The notes under the pieces are model-generated. The model was not told the DNA's origin. It ran no database searches and saw nothing but the letters and a program-made list of their open reading frames with translations. Position numbers and translations under genes: made by a program. Below are positions 8,425 to 18,040 of a stretch of 64,000 nt of DNA, piece after piece. This DNA is from Oscillibacter sp. (lineage in GTDB: Bacteria; Bacillota; Clostridia; Oscillospirales; Oscillospiraceae): the NCBI GenBank assembly GCA_020025475.1, contig JAHHSA010000002.1, positions 1-64,000 on the forward strand, given 5' to 3'. How positions within the stretch are numbered: position 1 is the stretch's first letter; the number at the start of each line of letters is the position of its first letter.

Positions 8425-10512
8425 ATGGATAATTTATTCTGGATCGGATTCGTCGGCGCCCTGATCGCCGGCATTTTTGCGTGTATCCAGGCAAAGAAAG
8501 TCATGTCGTATTCCGAGGGTACGGAGCGGATGCAGAAAATTGCCGCTTCCATTCGCGCGGGAGCGAATGCCTATCTGAAGCAGCAGTACACCACGGTGTT
8601 TAAGGTTTTTGTGGTGGTCTTCATCCTTCTGGCAGTGATTGCCTTCGGCTCCAGCGGCAAGATGCTGTCCATTTATACCCCATTTGCCTTCCTGACCGGC
8701 GGCATTTTCTCTATGCTGGCAGGTTTCGTTGGTATGCGAATCGCAACCAATTCCAATGCCCGTACTGCCCAGGCCGCCTATGAGAGCCTGAACAAGGGCC
8801 TGCGAGTGGCGTTCTCCTCCGGTTCCGTCATGGGCTTCACTGTGGTGGGACTGGGCATGGTGGATATTACTATGTGGTTCTTCCTGCTGCGCTATGCCTT
8901 TGGCATTGACGATCCGGAGATGCTGGGCAGCATCATCGTCATGAACGGCATGGGGGCCTCTTTCATGGCCCTGTTTGCCCGTGTGGGCGGCGGTATCTAC
9001 ACCAAGGCTGCTGACGTGGGTGCTGACCTGGTTGGCAAGGTCGAGGCTGGTATTCCCGAGGATGACCCCCGCAACCCCGCCACCATCGCTGATAACGTGG
9101 GCGACAACGTGGGTGACGTGGCCGGCATGGGTGCCGACCTGTACGAGTCCTATGTCGGGTCCATCCTGGCAACATTCTCCCTGGGGGCCATTGCCGGCTA
9201 TGGCTGGCGCGGTATGCTGCTGCCCCTGCTGCTGAGCGTTGTGGGCATTGCCTGCTCCATCATCGGCTCCTTCCTGGTCAAGACCAAGGAGGATGCTACC
9301 CAGCAGTCCCTGCTCAAGAGCCTGCGTACCGGCACATACACCGCTGCGCTGCTGTCTGCGATTCTGGCAGCGCCCCTGACCTATTGGATTCTGCACAGCT
9401 GGGGCGTCTATGTTGCAATCCTCTGCGGCCTCATCAGCGGCTGCGCCATCGGCTATTTTACCGAGTACTACACCTCTGATACCTACAAGCCCACTCAGAA
9501 GCTTGCAGCAGCCTCTGAGACCGGTTCCGCAACCATCATCATTGGCGGCATCTCCCTGGGCCTGAAGTCCACCATGGCTTCTATCCTAATTGTGGCTGCT
9601 GCTGTTTTGGTCAGCTTCTTCGCTGCCGGCGGTGCCCAGTCTTTCAAGCTGGGCCTGTATGGCATCGGCATCACCGCTGTGGGTATGCTCTCTACGCTGG
9701 GCATCACCCTGGCAACTGACGCATACGGCCCCGTGGCCGATAACGCCGGCGGCATCGCCGAGATGAGCGGCCTGCCCGAAGAGGTCCGTGACCGCACCGA
9801 CGCCCTGGACTCCCTGGGCAACACCACCGCGGCCACCGGCAAGGGCTTTGCCATCGGCTCTGCATCCCTGACCGCTCTGGCTCTGCTGGTTTCCTATGTG
9901 GACATTGTCCAGAGCCAAACCGAAGAGGTCCTGGATCTGTCCCTGACCAATCCCCTGATGCTGGTGGGCCTGTTCATCGGTGCGATGCTGACCTTCGTGT
10001 TTTCTGCATTTACCATGAGTGCCGTGCAGACTGCGGCACAGTCCATCGTGGTGGAGGTTCGCCGTCAGTTCAAGGAGATCCCCGGCATCATGGAGTATAA
10101 GGCTGATCCTGACTACGCAGCCTGCGTGGCTCTGTGTACCAAGGGCGCTCTGCGTGAAATGGTTGCCCCCGCACTGCTGGCAATTGTGGTGCCCCTGCTC
10201 ACCGGCCTGATTCTGGGCCCCATCGGCGTGGTGGGCCTGCTGGGCGGCGTGTCTGTCACCGGTTTCGCAATGGCAGTGTTTATGTCCAACGCCGGCGGCG
10301 CATGGGATAACGCAAAGAAGTACATCGAGGGCGGTCACCACGGTGGCAAGGGCTCTGACTGCCACAAAGCAGCTGTTGTGGGCGATACTGTGGGCGATCC
10401 TTTTAAAGATACTTCCGGCCCCTCTCTGAACATTTTGATCAAGCTTTGCTCCACTGTTTCCATCGTCTTCTCCGGCCTGATCCTCAGCTTCAACCTGATG
10501 AATCTGCTGTGA
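8425..10512 (+). CDS. hppA: Membrane-bound K+-dependent-type pyrophosphatase (ion-pumping PPase)
   Basis: The enzyme hydrolyses cytosolic pyrophosphate and pumps H+ or Na+ across the membrane. It is 695 residues long with about 16 hydrophobic helices, the family's normal size. The pyrophosphate site reads [20 protein letters not shown] followed by [20 protein letters not shown] second motif, [10 protein letters not shown] (about 464-473), has Ala where K+-independent enzymes have Lys, so this should be the K+-dependent type; H+ versus Na+ specificity was not resolved. I chose the ATG at 8425 because AAGGAG lies 8 bases upstream; a GTG at 8416 overlaps that SD. The gene is monocistronic and ends at a clear terminator. 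Confidence 0.95.
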   Translation: MDNLFWIGFVGALIAGIFACIQAKKVMSYSEGTERMQKIAASIRAGANAYLKQQYTTVFKVFVVVFILLAVIAFGSSGKMLSIYTPFAFLTGGIFSMLAGFVGMRIATNSNARTAQAAYESLNKGLRVAFSSGSVMGFTVVGLGMVDITMWFFLLRYAFGIDDPEMLGSIIVMNGMGASFMALFARVGGGIYTKAADVGADLVGKVEAGIPEDDPRNPATIADNVGDNVGDVAGMGADLYESYVGSILATFSLGAIAGYGWRGMLLPLLLSVVGIACSIIGSFLVKTKEDATQQSLLKSLRTGTYTAALLSAILAAPLTYWILHSWGVYVAILCGLISGCAIGYFTEYYTSDTYKPTQKLAAASETGSATIIIGGISLGLKSTMASILIVAAAVLVSFFAAGGAQSFKLGLYGIGITAVGMLSTLGITLATDAYGPVADNAGGIAEMSGLPEEVRDRTDALDSLGNTTAATGKGFAIGSASLTALALLVSYVDIVQSQTEEVLDLSLTNPLMLVGLFIGAMLTFVFSAFTMSAVQTAAQSIVVEVRRQFKEIPGIMEYKADPDYAACVALCTKGALREMVAPALLAIVVPLLTGLILGPIGVVGLLGGVSVTGFAMAVFMSNAGGAWDNAKKYIEGGHHGGKGSDCHKAAVVGDTVGDPFKDTSGPSLNILIKLCSTVSIVFSGLILSFNLMNLL

Positions 10513-10536
10513 TGTGCCTTAGCTGACTCCTTTGAC

Positions 10537-10575
10537 AAAAAGCTCCGCTCGTCTCAGGGATGGGCGGAGCTTTTT
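10537..10575 (+). terminator. Intrinsic terminator of hppA
   Basis: AAGCTCCGC (10540-10548) pairs with GCGGAGCTT (10564-10572), with T residues continuing to 10575. Confidence 0.85.
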
Positions 10576-10673
10576 CTGATGAAACAGGGGAAGGCGTAAA
10601 AACTGACAAAAACGAGAGGAAAATCTGGTCAATTTTAACGGTGCCGGAAAGGGGGAACAAGCCGCTTCTTTGC

Positions 10674-10702
10674 TTGACATAGTAATCGTTTACCGATATA
10701 AT
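10674..10702 (+). promoter_or_regulatory. Perfect-consensus sigma-A promoter
   Basis: TTGACA (10674-10679) and TATAAT (10697-10702) are exactly 17 bases apart. This predicts strong transcription of the NifU-like/GGGtGRT pair, with a leader of about 70 bases in which I see no known riboswitch. Confidence 0.9.
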
Positions 10703-10778
10703 GATTTGCGAAAACCACATTAAAACGTAATTTTTTGCGTTTCTTGGAGAAAATCTTTCATGAAAGGATTGCACGAAC

Positions 10779-11471
10779 ATGATCTATTCTACTGAAGTGC
10801 AGCACATGTGTCCTGTGGCTAAGGGCGCATATCATGGGCCCGCTCCCATTCCCGAAGAGGGCAAGTGGGTCCAGGCCAAGGAAATTAAGGATATCTCCGG
10901 CCTTACCCACGGTGTGGGCTGGTGCGCACCCCAGCAGGGTGCCTGCAAGCTGACCCTCAACGTGAAGGACGGCATCATTGAAGAGGCTCTGATTGAGACT
11001 CTCGGCTGCTCTGGTATGACACACTCCGCTGCTATGGCATCTGAAATCCTGGTGGGCAAGACCCTCCTGGAGGCTCTGAACACCGACCTGGTGTGCGATG
11101 CCATCAACACTGCTATGCGTGAGCTGTTCCTGCAGATTGTCTATGGCCGTACGCAGACCGCTTTCTCTGAGGGAGGCCTGCCTGTGGGAGCCTCTCTGGA
11201 GGACCTGGGCAAGGGCTTGCGGACTCAGGTGGGTACCATGTTCGCTACCAAAGAGAAGGGTCCCCGCTACCTGGAGATGGCCGAGGGCTACTGCAACCGC
11301 ATTGCTTTGAATCAGGACAACGAGATCATCGGTTATGAGTTTATCAACCTGGGCAAGATGATGGATGCCATCAAGAAGGGCGTGGACGCCAACGAGGCTC
11401 TGGAGAGCGCCAAGGGTCACTACGGCCAGTTCGAGAATGCGGTCAAGTACATTGACCCCCGCCAGGAATAA
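10779..11471 (+). CDS. NifU/IscU-like iron-sulfur scaffold protein, extended form
   Basis: The 230-residue protein has an IscU-like core. The segment around Cys49/Cys56 with GACKLTLNVKDGIIEEA and the segment TLGCSGMTHSAAMASEI (Cys77) match the first two cluster-ligand regions of IscU/NifU, and Cys106 could be the third. It is longer than IscU, with an N-terminal CPVAKG segment and a C-terminal tail of about 100 residues. IscU-type proteins build Fe-S clusters for transfer; whether this one does so is inference. It is the first gene of a two-gene unit with a consensus promoter, 18 bases before the GGGtGRT gene. No cysteine desulfurase is nearby. Confidence 0.8.
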   Translation: MIYSTEVQHMCPVAKGAYHGPAPIPEEGKWVQAKEIKDISGLTHGVGWCAPQQGACKLTLNVKDGIIEEALIETLGCSGMTHSAAMASEILVGKTLLEALNTDLVCDAINTAMRELFLQIVYGRTQTAFSEGGLPVGASLEDLGKGLRTQVGTMFATKEKGPRYLEMAEGYCNRIALNQDNEIIGYEFINLGKMMDAIKKGVDANEALESAKGHYGQFENAVKYIDPRQE

Positions 11472-11489
11472 GAAAAGGAGGAGTTGACA

Positions 11490-12488
11490 ATGGCTCTGTT
11501 TGAAAGCTACGAGAGAAGAATCGAAAAGATCAATTCCGTCCTGGCTGAGTACGGAATTCCCAGCGTGGAGGAGTGCCGCGAGATCTGCAAGGCCGCCGGT
11601 TTTGACCCCTACGAGATCGTCAAGGGCATTCAGCCCATCTGCTTTGAAAATGCCTGCTGGGCGTACTGCGTGGGCGCAGCCATCGCTTTGAAGAAGGGTG
11701 TAAAGACGGCTGCTGATGCCGCTGAGGCCATCGGTATTGGCCTGCAGGCATTCTGCATTCCCGGCTCCGTCGCCGACGACCGTAAGGTGGGTTTGGGCCA
11801 CGGCAACCTGGGTGCCATGCTGCTGCGCGATGAGACCAAGTGCTTTGCCTTCCTGGCCGGCCATGAGTCCTTCGCTGCTGCTGAGGGCGCAATCGGCATT
11901 GTCCGTAATGCCAACAAGGCCCGTAAGGAGCCCCTGCGTGTTATCCTCAACGGCCTGGGCAAGGACGCTGCTCAGATCATCAGCCGCATTAATGGCTTCA
12001 CCTATGTGCAGACCCAGTTTGACTACTACACCGGTGAGCTGAAAGTGGTCCGGGAGATTCCCTATTCTGAGGGCGAGCGTGCCAACGTCCGCTGCTTCGG
12101 TTCCGACGATGTCCGTGAGGGCGTGGCCATTATGCACCATGAGGGCGTGGATGTGTCTATCACTGGAAACTCCACCAACCCCACCCGCTTCCAGCATCCT
12201 GTTGCCGGCACCTATAAGAAAGAGTGCGTGGAGCAGGGCAAGAAGTACTTCTCCGTCGCATCCGGTGGCGGTACCGGTCGTACACTGCATCCCGATAATA
12301 TGGCTGCAGGCCCTGCTTCCTACGGTATGACCGATACCATGGGCCGTATGCACTCTGACGCTCAGTTTGCAGGTTCCTCCTCTGTTCCCGCACATGTGGA
12401 GATGATGGGCTTCCTGGGCATGGGCAACAACCCCATGGTCGGCGCTACCGTCGCTGTGGCTGTTGCAGTTGCTGAGAGCCGGAAGTAA
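11490..12488 (+). CDS. GGGtGRT family protein (function unknown)
   Basis: The 332-residue protein carries the motif that names its family, GGGTGRT, at residues 259-265. Other conserved-looking stretches are GLGHGNLGAMLL (101-112) and a group of Cys near the N-terminus (33, 51, 56, 60). There is no signal peptide; the C-terminal Ala/Val-rich segment is short. The start is the ATG at 11490 behind AAGGAGGAG. The biochemical role of the family is not known to me. Pairing with an IscU-like scaffold under one strong promoter suggests the two act together, perhaps with the Cys-bearing protein receiving or handling a cluster. Confidence 0.85.
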   Translation: MALFESYERRIEKINSVLAEYGIPSVEECREICKAAGFDPYEIVKGIQPICFENACWAYCVGAAIALKKGVKTAADAAEAIGIGLQAFCIPGSVADDRKVGLGHGNLGAMLLRDETKCFAFLAGHESFAAAEGAIGIVRNANKARKEPLRVILNGLGKDAAQIISRINGFTYVQTQFDYYTGELKVVREIPYSEGERANVRCFGSDDVREGVAIMHHEGVDVSITGNSTNPTRFQHPVAGTYKKECVEQGKKYFSVASGGGTGRTLHPDNMAAGPASYGMTDTMGRMHSDAQFAGSSSVPAHVEMMGFLGMGNNPMVGATVAVAVAVAESRK

Positions 12489-12537
12489 GGAATATCAGTT
12501 GTCATCACTGATTTTATGAAATTTTTAAGCGCATAGC

Positions 12538-12571
12538 AAAAAAGGACGCCCAAGTGGGCGTCCTTTTTTAG
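12538..12571. terminator. Bidirectional terminator between GGGtGRT gene and pta
   Basis: AAAGGACGCCC pairs with GGGCGTCCTTT around a four-base loop, with A/T runs on both sides, so it can end transcripts from both convergent genes. Confidence 0.88.
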
Positions 12572-12590
12572 AGGTTGCAGTGTGTGGCTC

Positions 12591-13577
12591 TTACAGCTTC
12601 TCATCGCACAGGCCAGCGGTGATGATGGCCATGGAGTAGACCTCCTGGGCGTTGCAGCCGCGGGAGAGGTCGTTGATGGGTGCATTCAAACCCTGCAGGA
12701 TGGGGCCGTAGGCATCAAAGCCACCCATACGCTGGCAGATCTTGTAGCCGATGTTGCCGGCGTTGATGTCGGGGAACACAAAGGTGTTGGCGTGACCGGC
12801 CACGTTGGAGTCGGGGCACTTGGTCTTTGCCACGCGGGGAGAGACAGCAGCGTCAAACTGCAGCTCGCCGTCGATGGCCAGGTCAGGAGCGGCAGCCTTT
12901 GCCTTGGCACAGGCGTTGCGCATCTTGTCCACATCCTCACCAGCGCCGGAGCCCAGGGTAGAGTAGCTCAGGAAAGCAACCTTGGGATCGATGCCGAAGA
13001 CCTTAGCGGTCTTTGCGGTCTCAATGGCGATATCAGCCAGCTCGTCCTCATTGGGCTTGATGTTGATGGCGCAGTCGGCCATGGCCAGGACTTCACGATC
13101 ACCGGTAGCAGAGGGACGAACCAGAATGAAGCAGGAGGAAACGATCTTGCTGCCGGGCTTGGTCTTGATAATCTGCAGAGCGGGACGGACAGTGTCAGCG
13201 GTAGAGTAGGTAGCGCCGCCCAACAGGGAATCGGCGTAGCCCATTTTCACCAGCATGGTGCCGAAGTAGTTGCCCTGCTTGAGCATGGTACGGGCCTTAG
13301 CCTCATCAACCTTGCCCTTACGCAGCTCTACCAGAGCGGCGACCATCTTCTCCATATCGGCGAAGTTCTCGGGATCCACGATCTCGGCACCGCGGATGTT
13401 AAAGCCAATCTCCTCGGCAGCGGCCTGGATCTCATCGGCATTGCCGACCAGAACAGGGGTCAGGAAGGTACCGGACAGCAGACGGGCAGATGCCTCCAGA
13501 ATACGGGGATCAGTACCCTCGGTAAACACGATCTTGCGGGGATGAGCCTTCAGCTTCTGAATCAAGAACTCAAACAT
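12591..13577 (-). CDS. pta: Phosphate acetyltransferase
   Basis: Pta interconverts acetyl-CoA and acetyl phosphate in fermentative acetate formation. The 328-residue length matches the short, single-domain clostridial form. Recognisable stretches are IVFTEGTDPRILEA near the N-terminus, GGATYSTADTVRPALQ, and the C-terminal GLNAPINDLSRGC. I chose the ATG at 13577, with GGAGG 8 bases upstream; the frame stays open further upstream but there is no better SD. Acetate kinase is not adjacent. The gene is alone on this strand. Confidence 0.95.
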   Translation of the reverse strand: MFEFLIQKLKAHPRKIVFTEGTDPRILEASARLLSGTFLTPVLVGNADEIQAAAEEIGFNIRGAEIVDPENFADMEKMVAALVELRKGKVDEAKARTMLKQGNYFGTMLVKMGYADSLLGGATYSTADTVRPALQIIKTKPGSKIVSSCFILVRPSATGDREVLAMADCAINIKPNEDELADIAIETAKTAKVFGIDPKVAFLSYSTLGSGAGEDVDKMRNACAKAKAAAPDLAIDGELQFDAAVSPRVAKTKCPDSNVAGHANTFVFPDINAGNIGYKICQRMGGFDAYGPILQGLNAPINDLSRGCNAQEVYSMAIITAGLCDEKL

Positions 13578-13755
13578 TTTGATTTCCTCCATTTTTTCTT
13601 CAGTGCGCGGGTTTTCATTCTTATTTATTATGACATGGACGCTTGGCCTGGTCAATCATAAAAACAAAATAACAGCACCAAAATTCACAGTTCCTTTACC
13701 AATTCTTTCGGTGAATGTGCGAAACTGGCAGAGCACGTTGAGAAAAGTTCAACGA

Positions 13756-13765
13756 TTTGTCGAAA
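13756..13765 (+). promoter_or_regulatory. Candidate Spo0A box
   Basis: TTTGTCGAAA contains the TGTCGAA core that Spo0A recognises in spore-forming Bacillota. It lies 29 bases upstream of the -35 of the next promoter. A single match to a short motif can occur by chance. Confidence 0.45.
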
Positions 13766-13794
13766 AAACCCGCATTTTTGGGGTGAAATATGTA

Positions 13795-13823
13795 TTGACG
13801 CAGGACCTCAAACAGGGTATTAT
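13795..13823 (+). promoter_or_regulatory. Promoter of the M23 peptidase gene
   Basis: TTGACG (13795-13800) and TATTAT (13818-13823) are 17 bases apart, about 65 bases before the start codon. The rest of the 310-base gap 13578-13887 holds only the Spo0A-like box and AT-rich sequence. Confidence 0.7.
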
Positions 13824-13887
13824 GAAAAGGGTAACAAATTGTAACAATTTTGCAATGCGACATACGCAATGAATTACAGGAGATATC

Positions 13888-15537
13888 ATGAAACAAGATT
13901 TGAAAGAGTCCTCATCTGTTTCTCAGGAACAGAAAGTGACTTCAGCGGATATGCGCCGATCTGACATAGGCGTGTTCCGTAAGCTTCAGCGGAATATCAG
14001 ACGCATGCGGCTGCATTGGAATTCTCTGGCCCGTGAGAAACAGGCAGACCACTTCCCGGAGTCTGACCGACTTCCGGTACAGCTGCTGCTGCTGGTCTGG
14101 GGCCAGCTGCCCATGGCGGGCTCCCGTCTGCGGGAGAAGCTGCTGGGTCACCGCAAGCGGAACATCCACTCCACTCACCGGATTCATACCTGGTTTGAAA
14201 ACCACCGCATCCATCCTGTGGCCTATGTGGGCGGTGCCTGCGCACTGGTGTCTGTGGCGATTTTCTTCTCTGTCTATACCGTGGGCACTACAATGAGCTA
14301 TGACGGCGAGGTAGTGGCGGCTATTTCCTCCAAGGCGGAAGCCGAGGTTATCCGCTCCTCTTTGGAGAAAGTAACTGCCCGTACCTTGGGCCAGAACTTC
14401 ACCATTGACGATGATCTGGTCCACTACTCCACCGGCCTGCTGCGCCGTAAGGACGTGGTCGATGAGCAGACGTTTGAGGAGGAACTGTCCGATGAGATCG
14501 GTCTGGTGACCCACGGCTATTCCCTTTATATTAATGGTGAGCGGCTGGGTGCCACCACCTACGAGGGCGCTCTGGAGGAGTTGCTGGAGCAGCTGCAGGC
14601 AGCTGCCATCAACGAGGATACCATTTCCTGCACCTTTGCCGAGGACGTGGAGATCCGGGAAGAGTATGTTCCCACCGATGAGATCATGAATCTTGGCTAC
14701 CTGGCCGAGACTCTGTACAGCACCAAGAGCGCTGAGGTCACCTACACCGTCCAGAAGGGCGACACCTGGTCTCAGATTGCCAACAAACATGGCCTCACAT
14801 CCCGGGAGCTTTTGGCACTCAACCCTGGCTACGACATTGATAAGCTGCAGATCGGTGAAATTCTGACGCTGTCTGCTTCCGTACCCTACCTGACCATGAC
14901 GGTGGTGCAGCGGGAGCATTATACCGAGGATATTCCCTATGAGATCGAGTACACCCCCACAGATAGTATGTGGCGGGGGGACTATAAGGTGACTTCTCCT
15001 GGCGAATACGGCGCTGCCGATGTGGTGGCCAATGTCACCTATGTCAATGGCGAAGAGGTGGAGCGCACGGTTCTGTCCTCTGTTACCCTGCGGAACCCTG
15101 TTACTGAGCAGCAGCTCCAGGGTACCAAGGCACGTCCCACCTGGACGCCCACCGGAACCTTCCGCTGGCCTGTCAATGGACGCATTACCTCCAGATTCGG
15201 CCACAGAAGCTCTCCCGGCGGTATTGGCTCCAGAAATCACAAGGGCATTGATATTGGCGCACCCAGAGGCACGGCCGTGTGCGCTTCCGATGGCGGCACC
15301 GTTACCTACGCAGGCTGGATGGGCGGCTATGGCTACGTGGTGATCATCAACCACAACGGTACGGGCTACGAGACCCTCTATGCGCACAACAGCAAGCTGC
15401 TGGTATCTGTGGGCCAACACGTCTATAAGGGACAGCAGATCGCAAAGGTGGGGTCTACGGGCAATTCTACCGGCAACCACTGCCACTTTGAGGTCCGCTA
15501 CCACGGCGTTACCAAGAATCCCCTGAATTATATCTGA
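13888..15537 (+). CDS. Membrane-anchored LysM-G5-M23 peptidoglycan endopeptidase
   Basis: The 549-residue protein has a basic cytoplasmic N-terminus of about 110 residues and one membrane helix (about 111-132). An outer region follows, then a LysM domain (about 284-332, starting TYTVQKGDTWSQIANKHGL), a G5 domain (about 334-410), and a C-terminal M23 metallopeptidase (about 450-540). The M23 zinc-site residues are present: HKGIDIG, with the Asp, and HCHFEVR. LysM and G5 bind wall glycans, and M23 cuts peptide cross-links. A Spo0A-like box upstream and spoIIE in the window suggest, but do not prove, a sporulation-linked role. The gene is monocistronic. Confidence 0.9.
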   Translation: MKQDLKESSSVSQEQKVTSADMRRSDIGVFRKLQRNIRRMRLHWNSLAREKQADHFPESDRLPVQLLLLVWGQLPMAGSRLREKLLGHRKRNIHSTHRIHTWFENHRIHPVAYVGGACALVSVAIFFSVYTVGTTMSYDGEVVAAISSKAEAEVIRSSLEKVTARTLGQNFTIDDDLVHYSTGLLRRKDVVDEQTFEEELSDEIGLVTHGYSLYINGERLGATTYEGALEELLEQLQAAAINEDTISCTFAEDVEIREEYVPTDEIMNLGYLAETLYSTKSAEVTYTVQKGDTWSQIANKHGLTSRELLALNPGYDIDKLQIGEILTLSASVPYLTMTVVQREHYTEDIPYEIEYTPTDSMWRGDYKVTSPGEYGAADVVANVTYVNGEEVERTVLSSVTLRNPVTEQQLQGTKARPTWTPTGTFRWPVNGRITSRFGHRSSPGGIGSRNHKGIDIGAPRGTAVCASDGGTVTYAGWMGGYGYVVIINHNGTGYETLYAHNSKLLVSVGQHVYKGQQIAKVGSTGNSTGNHCHFEVRYHGVTKNPLNYI

Positions 15538-15544
15538 CCTGTGT

Positions 15545-15580
15545 AAAAAGGCGTCCCACTCAAAGGGACGCCTTTTTTTC
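15545..15580 (+). terminator. Intrinsic terminator of the M23 gene
   Basis: AAAGGCGTCCC and GGGACGCCTTT form a G+C-rich stem with a seven-base loop, followed by seven T. Confidence 0.88.
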
Positions 15581-15717
15581 GGTAAAAAGAGACCAAATTT
15601 GCAGCAGAAACAGGACAGAATTTGGCATGCACAAAATGTGTCCAAAATACAGACTGAAAAATGGGTGGAAGCGTCAATGGACAGGCCCTCTGAATTTTGG
15701 CAAAATAATAAATATCA

Positions 15718-15781
15718 GCCGCCCAACAGGCGGTTCTTTTTGCGCATGTGACATTTGCTACAGCATAAACGACGCTGTAGC
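15718..15781 (+). promoter_or_regulatory. Two hairpins upstream of nrdDG
   Basis: AGCCGCC-CAACA-GGCGGTT (15718-15736) followed by CTTTTT looks like a short terminator or attenuator. Sixteen bases later is a perfect 8-bp inverted repeat, GCTACAGC (15757-15764) and GCTGTAGC (15774-15781), with a 9-base spacer and no T-run. It could be an operator or an mRNA hairpin. The other bases between 15581 and 15856 are AT-rich, with no gene seen. Confidence 0.4.
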
Positions 15782-15856
15782 GATATGATATAGAAGCTAA
15801 AAACACAAGATATATCCCGCTGGAGTTCCACGGGACACAATATGAAGGGAGAAGCC

Positions 15857-18016
15857 ATGAACGTCATCAAACGCAACGGCACAGAGGTGCCATTCGATAT
15901 TGCAAAGATTATTGCAGCGATTACCAAGTCAAGTGCCAGTGTTGAAGAGGAAGCCCGCATGACTCCCATGCAGATCCATCGCATTGCTGAGTTTGTGGAA
16001 CTCAGCTGCGAAAAAATGAACCGTGCACCCTCTGTGGAAGAGATCCAGGACCTGGTGGAGTACCAGATCATGGCCCACGGTGCCTATGAAGTGGCCAAGA
16101 GCTACATCACCTATCGCTACACCCGTTCCCTGGTCCGCAGAAGCAATACCACCGATGAGAAGATTCTGAGCCTGATTGAGTGCTGCAACGAGGAGGCCAA
16201 GCAGGAGAACTCCAACAAAAACCCTGTTGTAAACTCCACGCAGCGGGACTATATGGCCGGTGAGGTCAGCCGCGATATCAGCGAGCGCCTGCTGCTGCCC
16301 AAGGATATTGTGGAGGCACATCGGGAGGGCCTGATCCACTTCCATGACTCCGATTACTATGCCCAGCATATGCACAACTGCGATCTGGTGAATCTGGAGG
16401 ATATGCTGCAAAATGGCACCGTCATCACCGGCACCATGATTGAGCGTCCCCACAGCTTTTCCACTGCCTGCAATATCGCCACCCAGATCATTGCACAGGT
16501 GGCATCTAACCAGTACGGCGGCCAGTCCATTTCTCTGGCCCATCTGGCCCCCTTTGTGGACGTGAGCCGGAAGAAGATTCGCAAGCTGGTGGAGCAGGAG
16601 ATGGCCGCCATTGACGCACATCCCTCCCCTGAAAAGTTTTCCGAACTAGTGGAGACCCGCCTGCGGGACGAGGTCCGCCGTGGTGTTCAGACCATTCAGT
16701 ATCAGGTGCTCACCCTGCTGACCACCAACGGACAGGCTCCCTTTGTGACGGTGTTCATGTATCTGGGCGAAGCGAAGAACGAGCAGGAGCGCAAGGACCT
16801 GGCCCTCATCATCGAGGAGACGTTGTCCCAGCGTTATCAGGGCGTCAAGAACGAGGATGGCGTGTGGATCACCCCCGCATTTCCCAAGTTGATTTACGTT
16901 CTGGAAGAGGACAACATCCATGAAGATTCCCCCTATTACTATCTGACCAAGCTGGCTGCCAAGTGCACTGCCAAGCGGATGGTGCCCGATTATATCTCCG
17001 AGAAGAAGATGAAGGAGCTCAAGGAGGGCAACTGCTTCCCCGTCATGGGATGCCGGTCCTGCTTAACTCCCTGGAAGAATGAAAAGGGCGAGTATCAGTT
17101 CTACGGCCGCTTCAATCAGGGCGTGGTGACGCTGAACCTGCCCGATGTGGCGCTGTCCTCCGGCGGCAACCTGGAGAAGTTCTGGAAGATCTTTGATGAG
17201 CGCTTGGACCTGTGTTATCGCGCGTTGATGTGCCGGCACAACCGCCTGATGGGCACGCTGTCTGACGTGGCTCCCATCCTGTGGCAGTATGGAGCCTGTG
17301 CCCGCCTGAAAAAAGGAGAGCCCATTGACAAGCTGCTGGTGGGGGGCTACTCCACCATTTCTCTGGGATATGCCGGCCTCTATGAGTGTGTGAAGTACAT
17401 GACCGGCAAAAGCCACACCGATCCCAGCGCAACTCCCTTTGCGCTGCAGGTCATGGAGCACATGAACGAGGCCTGCAACCGCTGGAAGCAGGAGACTGGC
17501 ATTGGCTTTGGCATCTATGGTACGCCGCTGGAATCCACCACCTACAAGTTTGCCAAGTGCCTGCAGCGCCGGTTTGGTGTCATTGAGGGCATCACTGACA
17601 AGGGCTACATCACCAACAGCTACCACGTCCATGTGACCGAGGAGATCAACGCCTTTGAGAAACTGGCCTTTGAGGCCAAATTTCAGCACCTCTCCACCGG
17701 TGGCGCCATCAGCTATGTGGAGGTGCCTGATATGCAGAACAACCTGGAGGCTGTGTTGCAGCTGATGAAGTTTATCTACGATAACATCATGTATGCCGAG
17801 CTGAACACCAAGAGCGATTACTGCCAGGTGTGCGGCTTTGACGGCGAGATTCAGATCGTGGAGGAGAACGGCAAGCTGGTCTGGCGCTGCCCCAAGTGCG
17901 GCAACGAGGACCAGGATAAAATGAATGTGGCCCGCCGCACCTGCGGTTATATTGGCACGCAGTTCTGGAATCAGGGCCGCACCCAGGAGATCCGGGACCG
18001 GGTCATGCATCTGTGA
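15857..18016 (+). CDS. nrdD: Anaerobic (class III) ribonucleoside-triphosphate reductase
   Basis: NrdD makes dNTPs from NTPs without oxygen, using a glycyl radical. The 719-residue protein starts with an ATP-cone regulatory domain (about 1-90, beginning VIKRNGTEVPFD), then the catalytic barrel. At the C-terminus are two zinc-ligand pairs (CQVCG, CPKCG) and the radical-site loop RRTCGYIGTQFWNQG, with the glycine near residue 697. I chose the ATG at 15857, with GGGAG 5 bases upstream; an in-frame ATG at 15842 lacks spacing to an SD. The activase gene nrdG follows 24 bases later. Confidence 0.97.
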   Translation: MNVIKRNGTEVPFDIAKIIAAITKSSASVEEEARMTPMQIHRIAEFVELSCEKMNRAPSVEEIQDLVEYQIMAHGAYEVAKSYITYRYTRSLVRRSNTTDEKILSLIECCNEEAKQENSNKNPVVNSTQRDYMAGEVSRDISERLLLPKDIVEAHREGLIHFHDSDYYAQHMHNCDLVNLEDMLQNGTVITGTMIERPHSFSTACNIATQIIAQVASNQYGGQSISLAHLAPFVDVSRKKIRKLVEQEMAAIDAHPSPEKFSELVETRLRDEVRRGVQTIQYQVLTLLTTNGQAPFVTVFMYLGEAKNEQERKDLALIIEETLSQRYQGVKNEDGVWITPAFPKLIYVLEEDNIHEDSPYYYLTKLAAKCTAKRMVPDYISEKKMKELKEGNCFPVMGCRSCLTPWKNEKGEYQFYGRFNQGVVTLNLPDVALSSGGNLEKFWKIFDERLDLCYRALMCRHNRLMGTLSDVAPILWQYGACARLKKGEPIDKLLVGGYSTISLGYAGLYECVKYMTGKSHTDPSATPFALQVMEHMNEACNRWKQETGIGFGIYGTPLESTTYKFAKCLQRRFGVIEGITDKGYITNSYHVHVTEEINAFEKLAFEAKFQHLSTGGAISYVEVPDMQNNLEAVLQLMKFIYDNIMYAELNTKSDYCQVCGFDGEIQIVEENGKLVWRCPKCGNEDQDKMNVARRTCGYIGTQFWNQGRTQEIRDRVMHL

Positions 18017-18040
18017 GAAATCGCGGAATAGAAGGCGCTT

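Noticed and set aside
10758..12395. A 545-codon open frame on the minus strand
   Set aside because: It lies wholly opposite the NifU-like and GGGtGRT genes, its translation is His/Gly/Leu-rich with no domain, and no SD or promoter fits. It is an antisense shadow of GC-rich coding sequence.
13942..15645. A 567-codon open frame on the minus strand
   Set aside because: It is antisense to the LysM-G5-M23 gene and crosses its terminator; no family resemblance.
15803..15818. Possible NrdR box (ACACAAGATATATCCC) upstream of nrdD
   Set aside because: Only the left half resembles the consensus and no second box at the expected helical spacing is present.
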